From: Calliopum simillimum
Taxonomy: Eukaryota > Arthropoda > Insecta > Diptera > Lauxaniidae
Direction: 5' to 3'
Assembly (NCBI GenBank): GCA_951812925.1
Contig: OX638369.1
Location: 17,327,329-17,391,328 of the forward strand
DNA: 64,000 nt
Under the pieces are notes generated by a model. It saw nothing but the letters and a program-made list of their open reading frames with translations, made no database searches and was not told where the DNA came from. Of this stretch, positions 1 to 9,921 are shown in pieces (position 1 is the first letter of the stretch; every line of letters starts with the position of its first letter). The position numbers and the translations under genes are program-made.

Positions 1-3000
1 GGACGACGACTCGGGCAACGGCCCCACAATATCCATGTACACCTTATTAAAAGGTACTTCAGGCGTATCTGTCAGGACCATAGGCATTTTCGTCAGTTTT
101 GAACTTTTGTTTATTTGGCATTTTGTGCACCTTTTTACGTACTCCTTCACGTCTCTCTGCATACCCTTCCACCTGAACTGCTTTCTAATCCGCAGAAAAG
201 TTTTGCCTGCACCCTGATGTCCCCCCAATGGAGTGTCGTGGAAATCTTTAAGTACTGTTTCAATTTCCTTTGGATCGACTAGTATCGTGACATTTCTCTT
301 CACCATATCTCCCGCTGGTGTGTCAGGATCCACCCCAGTCTGCTGTCCCACTACCCCTTGGTCGACGACCTTGGCTTTGGAACGCGTCTGCACCACTGTA
401 ATTTGTTTATTCGCTTGTGGCAGACGGCTCAGTGCGTCTGCGTTTAAATTCACTTTCCCTGGCTTATATATAATTTCGAAGTCATATTCTGACATTTTAT
501 GTCTAAACCTCGCTAGCCGTGAGGTTTGGTCCTTTAAATTCGCTATTCCACGTAGCGGCTGGTGATCCGTATAAATTTTGAAATGTCTTCCTAGAAGATA
601 GGCCCTAAAATTTTTCGCAGCCCATACTATCGCAAGAAATTCTTTTTCTATGGTTGAATACCTTTTTTCCGTGTCGCTAAGCGCTCTACTAGCAAAGGCT
701 ATGGGGTTATCCTCACCCACTTTCCCCTGCGACAGGATCGCTCCCAATGCTTCATTGCTGGCGTCAGTCGTCAGCAAAAATTGCTTAGAGAAATCCGGAT
801 ACACCAGGATGGGTGGTGACATAATTGCTGTTTTCAAATCCTCGAACGATTTTTGGCACTCAGGTGTCCACTCAAACTTGGCATCCTTCCTCAACAGCTT
901 GTTTATTGGAAGCGCCATACTTGCCGTATCTTTGATGAACTTTCGGTAGTAGTTTACAAGGCCCAAAAATGCTTGCACGTCCTTTCTATTCTTTGGCACC
1001 GGAATGCTTTTCACACACTCTACTTTTTGTGGATCTGGCAATGCGCCCAGTTCCGAGCACTTGTGTCCTAAATACACGACTTCGCGTCGCAAAAAGTTAC
1101 ATTTTTCGGTGTTTAGTTTTAAACTGTGCCGCCTCAACACTGTAAAAACCTTACGTAACCTATCCTCGTGCTCTTGCAGATTCTTTCCATAGATTACTAT
1201 GTCATCCAAATATACAAAGCACTCCAGTCCTTGAAGTCCTGTGAGGATATGATTCATAATACGTTGAAAAGTGGCTGGCGCTCCAGTTAAACCAAATGGC
1301 ATTCTAGTGAATTCAAAATGCCCCAGCCCTGTGCTGAACGCAGTTTTCTCCCTATCCGTTTCATCCATTAACACCTGATGGTATCCACTTGCTAAATCCA
1401 AGGTAGAAAAATATCGGCTGTGACCCAGCTGATCAAGAATTTCATCAATCCTGGGTATTGGAAAAACTTGTTTGATAGTTGCCTCGTTCAATTTCCTAAA
1501 ATCTATCACTAATCTCCATTTTTTATTTCCATCCTTTCCACTCTTTTTGGGTACTAATAAAAGTGGCGAATTCCATGGAGAGGTGCTTGGAGCGATTATT
1601 CCATCATCCAGCAACTTTCCCACTTGCTTATTAATTTCATCCCTATGTGAATGCGGCAACCTGTACTGTTTCTGGTTGATCGGAGGCTGCCCCACCGGTG
1701 TCGGGATTTCATGCCTCAACACCGGGGTATATGATAACGCATCCCCCTCTAGCAAGAAAATGTCATGGAAAGACCCACACACATTTTCAATGGAGGTTTT
1801 TTCCTCAACGCTTAGGTTCGGATCCAAATCAATCGACTCGAAAAGTTTACTTATCCTTGCTTTGAAATCCTTCTCCCTAACTATGTTAATCGTGCCATCC
1901 ATGGCCAATTTATACTCTTTATAGTTGGAAAATTTTGGGCAACTAATCGAATCGAAGACATACTCTTTTTCGGAAGCATTTAACACAGTGGCGTACGCCA
2001 CCCCGTTTTCCACTTTAGTCAACGATTCACCCAAATAAACCCCCTGCGAGAGTTCCTGTTTGTGAATTACTATCTCTCCCTCCTTCGTTTTTACTCGTAG
2101 AGGCACTATTCTCGCAGTTCGAGGTTGCACTGCTATCAACGTGTTGCATGAAATGCCGTCCATTTCATTCAGCGACTTCAATTTAAACGCGAATATCTCA
2201 TTCCTTTGATCATTATAAAAAATCAACTTTTTATTCATAGCATCAATTATGGAGTGATTCCACAAATTGTCCCTACCTACTATTCCATCAGCAGGGACCC
2301 CACGATTTAACGGTACAACGTGCAACGATAAACTCAGATCAGTCTGATGCCTATGAACAATATTGGTCACACCTAAAGTCGTGATTTGACCACCAAAAGC
2401 TCCACTCAAATCTTTTGTCACAGACGTGTCCAACACTATCTGCTGTAACATTGAGTCCTGCTTTACCAAGCTTGCGTCGGCCCCCGAATCCACGAGTAAA
2501 ATGAGTTTTCCATTTTTAGCACCCTCGCATGGAACCTCAATGAACACATCATTTTTAGCCTCACAAAGTCCAATCAAAAAATTTTTACTGCTGAAATCCA
2601 CAGCACACCCCGCAGCAATTTCGTCAGCCGCAATCCTTGCTGGCCGCTCAGCTACTACCACAGGTAACTCACGGTATTTTCCCATACCGTACTCTATAGT
2701 GACCGTTCCCACTTTATCCGCTGTGGGCTGGGCCACCGGTCGTACAGCCTGTACATTTAGCTCCTTTGATCTCGTCCCTTCAACTGGCCTCCCGACCGCT
2801 CCTTTTATGTCCTGGGCCATCACCTCTATTTTATTCACATCCTCTAGTACCTCCACTTCATTCATCCTGCCGCCCTTATCGTGGTGAGGATTCCTTTCTC
2901 TAAAATTTTCACAATTTCGTCCTGATAACAAGCACGTATCCACTACAGCCACCTGCGTTTGATTAACTGTACTTGTTTTCCCAGAACTTTTCTGTTTGAC

Positions 3001-3288
3001 AAACCCACTCTTTCTACTACTTGCCCCCTTTAGACTCGAAGATTTTTCCTTGCGAGGGAAAACACCTTCCCCGAATTTTGGACACGTATCCACAACAGTT
3101 ACCCGCGTTTGACTAACTGTATCCAAATTCACCTTTCCTTCAACCACGTTCCTCGATACGGAGTGCGCATCCACAACAGAACCCTGCGTTTGATTTTCTG
3201 CACCCATATCCTTTTTACTCATTATTATTTTGCTTTGCTTCTTGGGTTCCCCAACCACTAGGCTCGGTTGGGCCCCTTGGCGTTTCCC
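1..3288 (-). CDS. pol: Pol polyprotein (protease-RT-RNase H-integrase), partial at window edge
   Basis: Reading frame is -1 relative to gag and open from the slippery site at 3288 to the left edge. In order I read an aspartic-protease core VDSGAD (about 2475-2500), a reverse transcriptase with LVIDFRKLN, MPFGL and the catalytic FVYLDD (about 1200), an RNase H with TTDAS and YTDHQPL (about 755 and 570), and an integrase zinc-binding part with HDTPLGGH followed by CTKC (about 235-140). The first in-frame Met is at 3222, but expression is most likely by frameshifting from gag. The integrase core and everything after it lie outside the window. No internal stop was seen. Confidence 0.92.
3250..3288 (-). 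promoter_or_regulatory. Predicted -1 ribosomal frameshift signal at the gag-pol junction
   Basis: On the minus strand the heptamer GGGAAAC (3288-3282) sits in gag frame as G GGA AAC. A 9-nt spacer follows, then a 7-bp hairpin CCCAACC/GGTTGGG (3272-3266 with 3256-3250) around a 9-nt loop that holds the gag stop codon. The pol frame is open across the whole site. Slippery heptamer plus spacer plus stem is the established architecture of programmed -1 frameshifting. Use in vivo is inferred. Confidence 0.75.
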
Positions 3289-5402
3289 GCGCTGTGTTTC
3301 GCCTTTGCGTAACAATCCTTGGCCATATGCCCCTTTTTGTGGCACCAAAAACATTCTATACTTTTTCCCCGACTTTCTGATTCCTTCCTGTCAGTCGAGT
3401 TTTTCCCTGCTGTTTCCCCTGCCTTTCTTTGAGGGCTCTGTGATCCATTTTGCTTATTATTCTCCTTCCAGGACCCCTTACGAGCCGATCCTGAATCCTT
3501 GGAACAGCGATCGCTCCTTTCATGCCCATATTCCGCACACCCAGCGCAATATGGCGTATTCTTCCTTTTCCAACAGTCGTCCCTTGTGTGACCAGTCCTG
3601 CTACAAAATGAACATTTCGTCCTAATCTGACCATCCTTCGGCTCCCTGTACCCTGAGTCGTCCTTATTTTGCCAACGCGGATTTGTCCGACCTCTCTCCC
3701 TAGACGCGTCCTGCCATAGCCTATCCTGGACCTGGATACTGTTAATCCTAGCAGTGAGTTCGTCTTCCCCGCATAGCATTTCCTCCGTGGCTACCGCTTC
3801 TTCCGCTAACTCACTAAGCGTTTCCGCCCTGCTACTCATTAAAGATAACCTCAAGGACATGTTCTTTAATCCCCTCTTGAAAGCCAGCAAAACAGTTTCT
3901 TCCGTTTCCCTAACCATGGAATCAATGTTACTTGCGCCATATTTTTGGCTCATCCTGTCTGTGATCGATGCTTGAAGCACGCCCAACCTTCTCGCAAACG
4001 CCCGAATGTCCTCCCCAGAACTCTGGCGGGCATTCGAGATATCCTTTTGCGTCTGTTGCAAAGACTTCCCTTTCTCATAAGTACTTCTTAAAAGGCCTAA
4101 AAGCTCCTCCAGCGAGTCAAACCTTACAGATTTCACCAACTCAAACGCATCCCCAAACATATGAAGTTTAACCACTTCAATAAGCTCAGGTTCCTCAGAT
4201 GGCAATACCGATCGTTTGACATACTCACATGCCGCTATAAACCTGTGAAGCTCAGTTTTCAAGGCGGGGGAATCTATCCCCCCGAAATGAGGCACATGAT
4301 CCCTAACTTTCTTGGAAACCCTGTCCAAATCACGCGCTGAAATACTTGCTTGCCCCGCACTTGGGCCCGCAGTCTCCTGCTGTCCAGACTGACCCTTCAA
4401 TTTGTCCCTATCACTTGTGAGGATGTCCTTATGGGCGCTGTAATATAATTCCAAGATAGGAAACACTTTCCGCTTGAAATAGTCACAATCTTTCTCCGAA
4501 GCCTCCGCCTCCTCTAATTCCTCATTATTCTTCACTATTTTCTCCCAAACATACTCTAGCTCCTCCAATCTCTTGTCGAAATATTCTTCAGTTTTTCTGA
4601 CTGATGAAGACTTCTTATAATTACCTATAACACTGTCCAGCTGCTTCTCAAGCTTCTTTTGCGCCAAAGTCAATTTTTTCACGTCCACCATCTTTGATCC
4701 CGTTCTTACTTCAGCGACCAAGGCGTTCCTATCTAAACCAGACCGTGCTTCTTTATTCCCACAACTAACCTTCCCTGGGACACTTCCCGACACCTCACTT
4801 TCCAATGCGAGATTCCCAGAAATCCCACTACTACCAGCTTCGTCCGCCTGTCTAACACTATTATCCAAAGCCGACCGCTCCGTACTCGCACTAGACCTGA
4901 CCTTGTCAAACCCTTCCTGCCTCACACTTCTTCTTTTCAATGAATGCGTGCGACCCCGCACTCCAGTATGTTCCTGGGAATCGCCTTCGCCAAACTTCCA
5001 ATTGACGCCTGATGAAAATACCCCAAAAGATACGTTCAACTGATTCGCTAAACTACTATTTTCCTGCTCTAACTCCTCAATTTGACTCACATTCAACTGT
5101 AACAAAGTCAAATGTTGATCGTAGCGTTTCTTCAGAGCGTTAAACTCCGACTCCCAATCTCTAGATTTATCTTCTAATCTCCTAACCTCGGACTCAGTTA
5201 TTCCAATTATTTCGTCTAATACCTTATCCGCTTCTTCTACCTCCGACAAATCCCTATAACTGTAAACCCTTTCTTCAATAACACTAAAATTTTGCGTATC
5301 CCCTGCAGCTAGCTTCAAACACTCCCACAACTTTTCTTTAAAATTCCCTATCTCACTTAATAACCTTCCGTAATCAGTTCTCAGTTTCTCAAGTTCACTC
5401 AT
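3258..5402 (-). CDS. gag: Gag polyprotein of the Gypsy element
   Basis: Structural protein that forms the intracellular particle and binds element RNA. The frame is open further upstream through a TTG, but the first ATG (5402) gives 714 residues beginning MSELEKLRTD. The N-terminal half is rich in Glu/Lys/Leu heptad-like stretches, consistent with coiled coils. The C-terminus has three CCHC zinc knuckles: CSFCSRTGHTRDDC near residue 597, CAGCAEYGHERSDRC near 619 (one extra residue before the last Cys) and CFWCHKKGHMAKDC near 684. The stop (TAG, 3258-3260) lies in the loop of the predicted frameshift hairpin. No internal stop was seen. Confidence 0.9.
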   Translation of the reverse strand: MSELEKLRTDYGRLLSEIGNFKEKLWECLKLAAGDTQNFSVIEERVYSYRDLSEVEEADKVLDEIIGITESEVRRLEDKSRDWESEFNALKKRYDQHLTLLQLNVSQIEELEQENSSLANQLNVSFGVFSSGVNWKFGEGDSQEHTGVRGRTHSLKRRSVRQEGFDKVRSSASTERSALDNSVRQADEAGSSGISGNLALESEVSGSVPGKVSCGNKEARSGLDRNALVAEVRTGSKMVDVKKLTLAQKKLEKQLDSVIGNYKKSSSVRKTEEYFDKRLEELEYVWEKIVKNNEELEEAEASEKDCDYFKRKVFPILELYYSAHKDILTSDRDKLKGQSGQQETAGPSAGQASISARDLDRVSKKVRDHVPHFGGIDSPALKTELHRFIAACEYVKRSVLPSEEPELIEVVKLHMFGDAFELVKSVRFDSLEELLGLLRSTYEKGKSLQQTQKDISNARQSSGEDIRAFARRLGVLQASITDRMSQKYGASNIDSMVRETEETVLLAFKRGLKNMSLRLSLMSSRAETLSELAEEAVATEEMLCGEDELTARINSIQVQDRLWQDASRERGRTNPRWQNKDDSGYREPKDGQIRTKCSFCSRTGHTRDDCWKRKNTPYCAGCAEYGHERSDRCSKDSGSARKGSWKENNKQNGSQSPQRKAGETAGKNSTDRKESESRGKSIECFWCHKKGHMAKDCYAKAKHSAGNAKGPNRA

Positions 5403-6877
5403 AACACTAAACAATCAAAACCGTTTCATCTTTCCAACTTCCAAAACGCAAATGCACACTGAACCACGGCCTTGATCTGCCGTCCTTGATATTTCAGAAA
5501 TTCACCCAAAGAAAAACCCTTTAACAACATTAACAAATATTACAAATTTCATCAAATACAGTTTTTCCCACTGCAAACAAAAATGACCAACACAATTAGC
5601 AGTAATTTCAATCCCAATAACAAAATAACGCATTGGCCTTGCTACCAACGCAAACCAAAAATATGACAAATAAAAATGACTTAATTTTGTCTTTTTATTT
5701 TCTGCTTTATTGAAATCGAAAACCAATTGTGCTAAAACCAAAAACAAAAATCAAAAATTGCAACTACAATTGCAAAAACAGTTCATATGAACCACAACGC
5801 AAAGTTCTATTCACATATATTTTTCCCCTTTGAATAAGTGAAACCACGACCTGCGCAACAATAAACGAAACGTTTTATTTTGCATATACCAGCTTTTAGT
5901 TGCTGGTATGAAAAGAACTGAATACGAAATTTTTCCCTTCGTAAAGAAAGAAATAAATTTTCAAAAGAAATTTTCCTCAATTATCTCCGCTAATTCCCGC
6001 TTAATCCTACTGATCGAAACGGAACCATGGAATTACTTGAAAATAATTCCCAGGAACCCAAAACTAAACCAGCAGGATTTTCCGATTTCGAGCTCAAAAC
6101 TTCAACGAAAGCTTTACAAACACCAGCCCCTTGCAAAGTGGCTTCAAAGTTTGTAAACCGTTCGAACAAAAGAATTGAACTACTTCGGTTGTAAAAATTA
6201 CCAGGATTTCACTCCTCTTAGTTTCCTTAACAAGGTTCCCAAGCCCTTGGTACTCGATTATACCAAAGGTCTCAGCCAACCCAGCACGAAAACCACTAAG
6301 AGCAAACTCCAGAAATTTTTCACCGATTATTTTTCCACGAAAACGAAACCGATATCGCACAACTGACTTCTTACCACGGGTGGGGGAAGCCAGTCTATCG
6401 GTGAACAAAAATTAAAATTTTAATTTACTAAATTTTTTTTTTAACAATTCCCAGTTATGAAAAATTTTCTCCCTTTTTTATTCCAAAAACACAAATTATT
6501 AATATTAATAATTTTCCACAAATTTTTTTTTTTTTAAAACAAGAACACCCAGTCCCGAAACGACTGTAACCTAACAAAGATTTCCCTAAAATTTGTTTCC
6601 TTTCCTACTCTCATGGACACTTTCCCTCACTTTTCACACAAAATGTAACGAAATTTATAATCGCTTAATAGAATTAGGCCCTACCTGATCCTGAACAGCT
6701 GTGCGATATTGAAACCGCTACTAGCTGGCTTAGCACTTGCAATAAATTAAAGCAAAGTAGACTAAGACTTTCTAAGGTTTTTTAATTAAAATACTCACCA
6801 CTTTCCACGAATTATTAGTTCCAACGTTGATCTCACTTTTTCAATTCCGCTTCCCTCGATGCGTAGTCCTGGCTCGG
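5403..6877 (-). other. Untranslated leader of the Gypsy element
   Basis: About 1.47 kb separate the primer-binding site from the gag ATG. Only short, unrecognised ORFs are present (for example 6094-6408 minus, 104 codons), together with A/T homopolymer runs near 6430 and 6525. The leader is long for a Gypsy element and presumably holds packaging signals and possibly short upstream ORFs. No domain was recognised. Confidence 0.6.
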
Positions 6878-6893
6878 ACTACCGGCTGCGCCA
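6878..6893 (-). promoter_or_regulatory. Primer-binding site of the Gypsy element
   Basis: The minus strand reads TGGCGCAGCCGGTAG immediately inside the LTR. It starts with TGG, as expected for pairing with a tRNA 3' CCA end. It resembles the serine-tRNA type binding site of the 17.6/297 group (recalled, not searched). The tRNA identity is an inference. Confidence 0.6.
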
Positions 6894-7422
6894 AAATGTT
6901 GATGCTATATTTCCCTTGCGAGGGGAAATACAGCTGAGCTGTTTACCTAGAGATGAAACAAAAGAAACGATAGTGTTAAATTCGGTTAAGGCTACTTACC
7001 CTTGGTTCCGCTGCTCCGCTGCCGCTCCCACTTCTCTTTGCTGCTGCTCACACTGGTTACGGCGTTGTTTGTTCGGGATCTTTGCACACCTAACTCCGAT
7101 TCAAATGAAACACTTGTCGACTGTTTTAACTCCGATCACTAACTCATTTCTTTATTTTAAAATCACTTACCAGCTAGAGGTTTACAGATGCCTCTAGCTA
7201 CATACATGTATGGTTACAACTTACATTATCTGTTTTCATACTATTTCGCAGTATTGCGAAATATATCTTACTTGGCTTTATTGACGTGCCCAATAAAGTC
7301 ACATATCTATGATATAGGGGTCAGATTGCTTCCGCGTTGAACCCGCTGCTCTTTAATCCCTTTGCTTACCGTTCTTTACTAGCGGCCCCTAAAGGTATGC
7401 TAGCTGTTATTACTCTGGCAGT
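6893..7422 (-). repeat. 5' LTR of the Gypsy element
   Basis: The inner end is fixed by the primer-binding site next to it. On the minus strand the LTR ends with ...CATCAACA(TTT) directly before TGGCGCAGCCGGTAG. The outer end is put near 7420, where LINE coding sequence resumes. A minus-strand AATAAA lies near 7277-7290, a likely polyadenylation signal. Length would be about 525 bp. The outer boundary is inferred, as no second LTR is visible for comparison. Confidence 0.6.
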
Positions 7423-7925
7423 ACTAAAACTGTGGCGAGTATAGCCTTAGTACTGAGTTGAGTATGAATAACATCAAATCCCTAACGGTAGGCAATGAAT
7501 ATTTATAACAGCGTGTGATCAACACACAACAGACCTCTGAGAGACAAATTCTTATTTTTTCTATTAGGCTTTGGAACGCTCTTCCCTTAAACTTAAGGTC
7601 CATGCAAAACGCAGTGCAATTCAAAAAACATTTGTCATCTTTGTTGCAATAATATATAATATTCATTTAATATTTGTTACTATTAATTTTGATTAATTCT
7701 AATTTTATACATTTTAATTAATTTTTTTTTTTTTTTATTGTACTTTTATTCAATAATTGTTAATATCTATATTATTCTTAAATTTAAGTTAAATTCAAAT
7801 TCGTATTATCATATAAATGTATTATTCAAACAAGTTGTTAGTGTTACATTATAAGACATTTGTCTTTTTACACTAACAGATCAATAAATAAATAAATAAA
7901 TAAATAAATAAATGAATAAATAACT
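7423..7925 (+). mobile_element. Non-LTR retrotransposon (LINE) 3' end, degenerate
   Basis: The plus strand encodes a degenerate LINE ORF2 C-terminus, RLWNALPLNLRSMQNAVQFK, ending in a stop near 7668. This matches the W-N-x-L-P...FK pattern found at the end of jockey/CR1-type ORF2 proteins. The 3' UTR holds a stem from TTAGTGT and ACACTAA (about 7838-7880) and ends in an (AATA)n tail (7882-7920), as LINE integration leaves. Earlier codons contain stops. The Gypsy element seems to have inserted into this LINE. Confidence 0.7.
7882..7923 (+). repeat. (AATA)n microsatellite, LINE tail
   Basis: About ten AATA units with one ATGA variant. It directly follows the LINE 3' stem-loop, so it is best read as the tail of that element rather than an independent satellite. 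Confidence 0.8.
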
Positions 7926-8162
7926 TAAAAAATCTTCATATCTCTACACATTGAGCTCGAATGCAAAAGACATCCATGATTTGTTGACATCAGATTTTTT
8001 TTTTCTGTTAAAATCCTTCCGGTATAAATAAATCACTTACGTACGACGAAAACATTTTCCAATCTTCATCTCTTTGTAAGAGGAGGGACCCTTCCCACCG
8101 CTTGCCTGCGAATAGCATTATGGCCAGACTATTTAGTCTGTCGTGTGAACCAGCTCTTAGGC

Positions 8163-8429
8163 TAAGGTTACATTCGATACGACTTTGTAAGAAAGTCATG
8201 TCGTGGAAACAAAATATGTTCCAATAAAAATAAATTATGGGTAAAATTAATTTTTTGTATTAGTCGTACGAATGACTGACGAAAAACATAATATTTTGGT
8301 CGCATCAGAACAATCGTACGTATGATACAAAGGGTGAATATTGAAAAATTAATTGTACTTATTTTTATTGAAACATGTTTTGCTTGCACGACTTAACTTT
8401 CGTACGAAGTCGTATCCAATGTTACCTAA
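8163..8429. mobile_element. Foldback MITE-like element (GGTTACATT... TIR)
   Basis: The left end GGTTACATTCGATACGACTT and the inverted right end GGTAACATTGGATACGACTT match at 18 of 20 positions. The arms continue imperfectly inward, so the whole ~267 bp can fold back on itself. No coding capacity. It touches the next foldback element at 8428. Confidence 0.65.
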
Positions 8430-8560
8430 TAGCCTGTTTCCACCGAAGATTTATGAAATGATTGAGCTGTAACTCACCTCATTCAACATGATTAAACATC
8501 AATGTAATCTGAAGATAGCCGTAAATCCCATTTTTAATCTTCGGTGGAAACAGGTTATTA
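8428..8560. mobile_element. Short TIR element (MITE-like)
   Basis: Inverted ends AATAGCCTGTTTCCACCGAA and AATAACCTGTTTCCACCGAA enclose about 85 bp of non-coding sequence. Immediate contact with the preceding foldback suggests insertion at its edge. Confidence 0.65.
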
Positions 8561-9288
8561 GCTTAATTCAACAGCCGTCTGAACGTTGCGTCCATTTTTG
8601 TCTGTATTTGAAGCTGAAACCCCCTTAAGTAAGTAAATTACTTAGGTACTACTTTGAATAAAACATTTATTAACATTTATAGTAATTTGTTTATTGCTTA
8701 AATTTTGTATGTGCATAAAAAAAGTGATTAATAACAACTTTAAAGTCAATATTTTACCAGAAATCCGTACTATATCATGCTTTGTAATACCGTAAAGACT
8801 CTGTACGTCATATTCATAACCTATAAGCAAAATAGAAGAAAAATTGCGTTACATAAAAATAAAAAACACTTGCAGCTATACGGGGTGGGCTGGAATCGGT
8901 AGGACACCGGAAAGTGTAAAGACTCTCGGGACTATTTTGAACTACTTTTCTAAGTACCATTTTTTGAAATTCGCAAAACCAATGGAGCCATATAGTAGTT
9001 TTACTAAGCCAGCCTTTCACCAAATATGTATATGAAAAAAAGTACACATTTTTTAAAAAATGTTGTTTAGAAAAGTTTCATTCTATAAATTTCTTCACAC
9101 AAGGTAGAAAGGTCTCAAAAGCTATTTTTTTTTTTCAAATAAATCTTTAACAGTAATTTTCACAGAGAAATGTCAGTCTATAGTTTTGTAGGCTAAAAAA
9201 TTTTCTGCAAAAAATAATTTTTTCTCCTTCGATTTATCGTTCAGGAGGATATACCGATCTAAAAAGTGTAAATTTATTTAGAAACAAC

Positions 9289-9682
9289 AGCCGTGTTTCT
9301 TTTGACGCGTGTATACAATTGTGGATATTTTTAAATTGCGATAACTCATGAACAGTGAGTCGCACAATAAAAACTCTTAGGAACTTTTTTATGGAGAATC
9401 ACGTTCTCTACAAAAAATGTTCATTTTATTTTTAAAAAAATTTACCTTTTAGAAGTAACCTATTCTATAAAAACTGGTTAATCGCCGATCAACGGTAAAA
9501 TATCACTTTTTTTCTAAATAACTTCTAAATAATTAATTTTTTTTACAAAAAATTATTTGTAGATCATGTGGTTCTCCCTGAAAAAGACCCTTGGACTTTT
9601 TATCGTACGACTCACCGTTCATAAGTCATCGCAATTTGAAAATTACCACAATTGTATATACGCGTCAAAAGAAACACGGCTA
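9289..9682. mobile_element. Foldback element with AGCCGTGTTTCTTTTGACGC ends
   Basis: Left AGCCGTGTTTCTTTTGACGC is matched by an inverted copy ending at 9682. Homology continues for about 36 bp per end, and the interior arms are also partly complementary. Total ~394 bp, non-coding. The same end sequence recurs alone at 51611-51632. Confidence 0.7.
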
Positions 9683-9921
9683 GCAATACAGTTGTTCAAT
9701 ACAACTGCAGCTCCTACAAGTATGCAACCATATTTGTGTAGATGAAGTCGACAGTGGTGGATAGTTTTTTATTTGGTTGAATTTGTGAATGAGTGGTGCC
9801 AGATTGCTGAAGGGTTTCACAATTTGTTCGGAATTTCAGTAGATGATAGAAATGGAGAAAATGGTATTTTTGTATGAGAAAAAATCCAACTAAATTATAA
9901 TATTAGTATTTATCAATAAAA

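Larger units (their letters stand above)
1..7422 (-). mobile_element. Ty3/Gypsy LTR retrotransposon, 5' LTR through pol (3' part outside window)
   Basis: Read on the minus strand, the order is LTR (~7422-6893), primer-binding site, ~1.5-kb leader, gag, pol. The pol order protease, reverse transcriptase, RNase H, integrase is that of Ty3/Gypsy elements. No internal stop was seen in gag or in the visible pol, so the copy looks young. The element runs off the left edge, so the end of integrase, any env and the 3' LTR cannot be judged. On the right it abuts a degenerate LINE 3' end, which it probably interrupted. The exact LTR outer edge (7415-7425) is uncertain because the partner LTR is not in view. 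Confidence 0.9.

Noticed and set aside
3356..3634. Minus-strand ORF of 92 codons inside gag
   Set aside because: An alternative frame of the gag zinc-knuckle region.
7882..7923. Independent AATA satellite
   Set aside because: It directly follows a LINE 3' end and is best seen as its tail.
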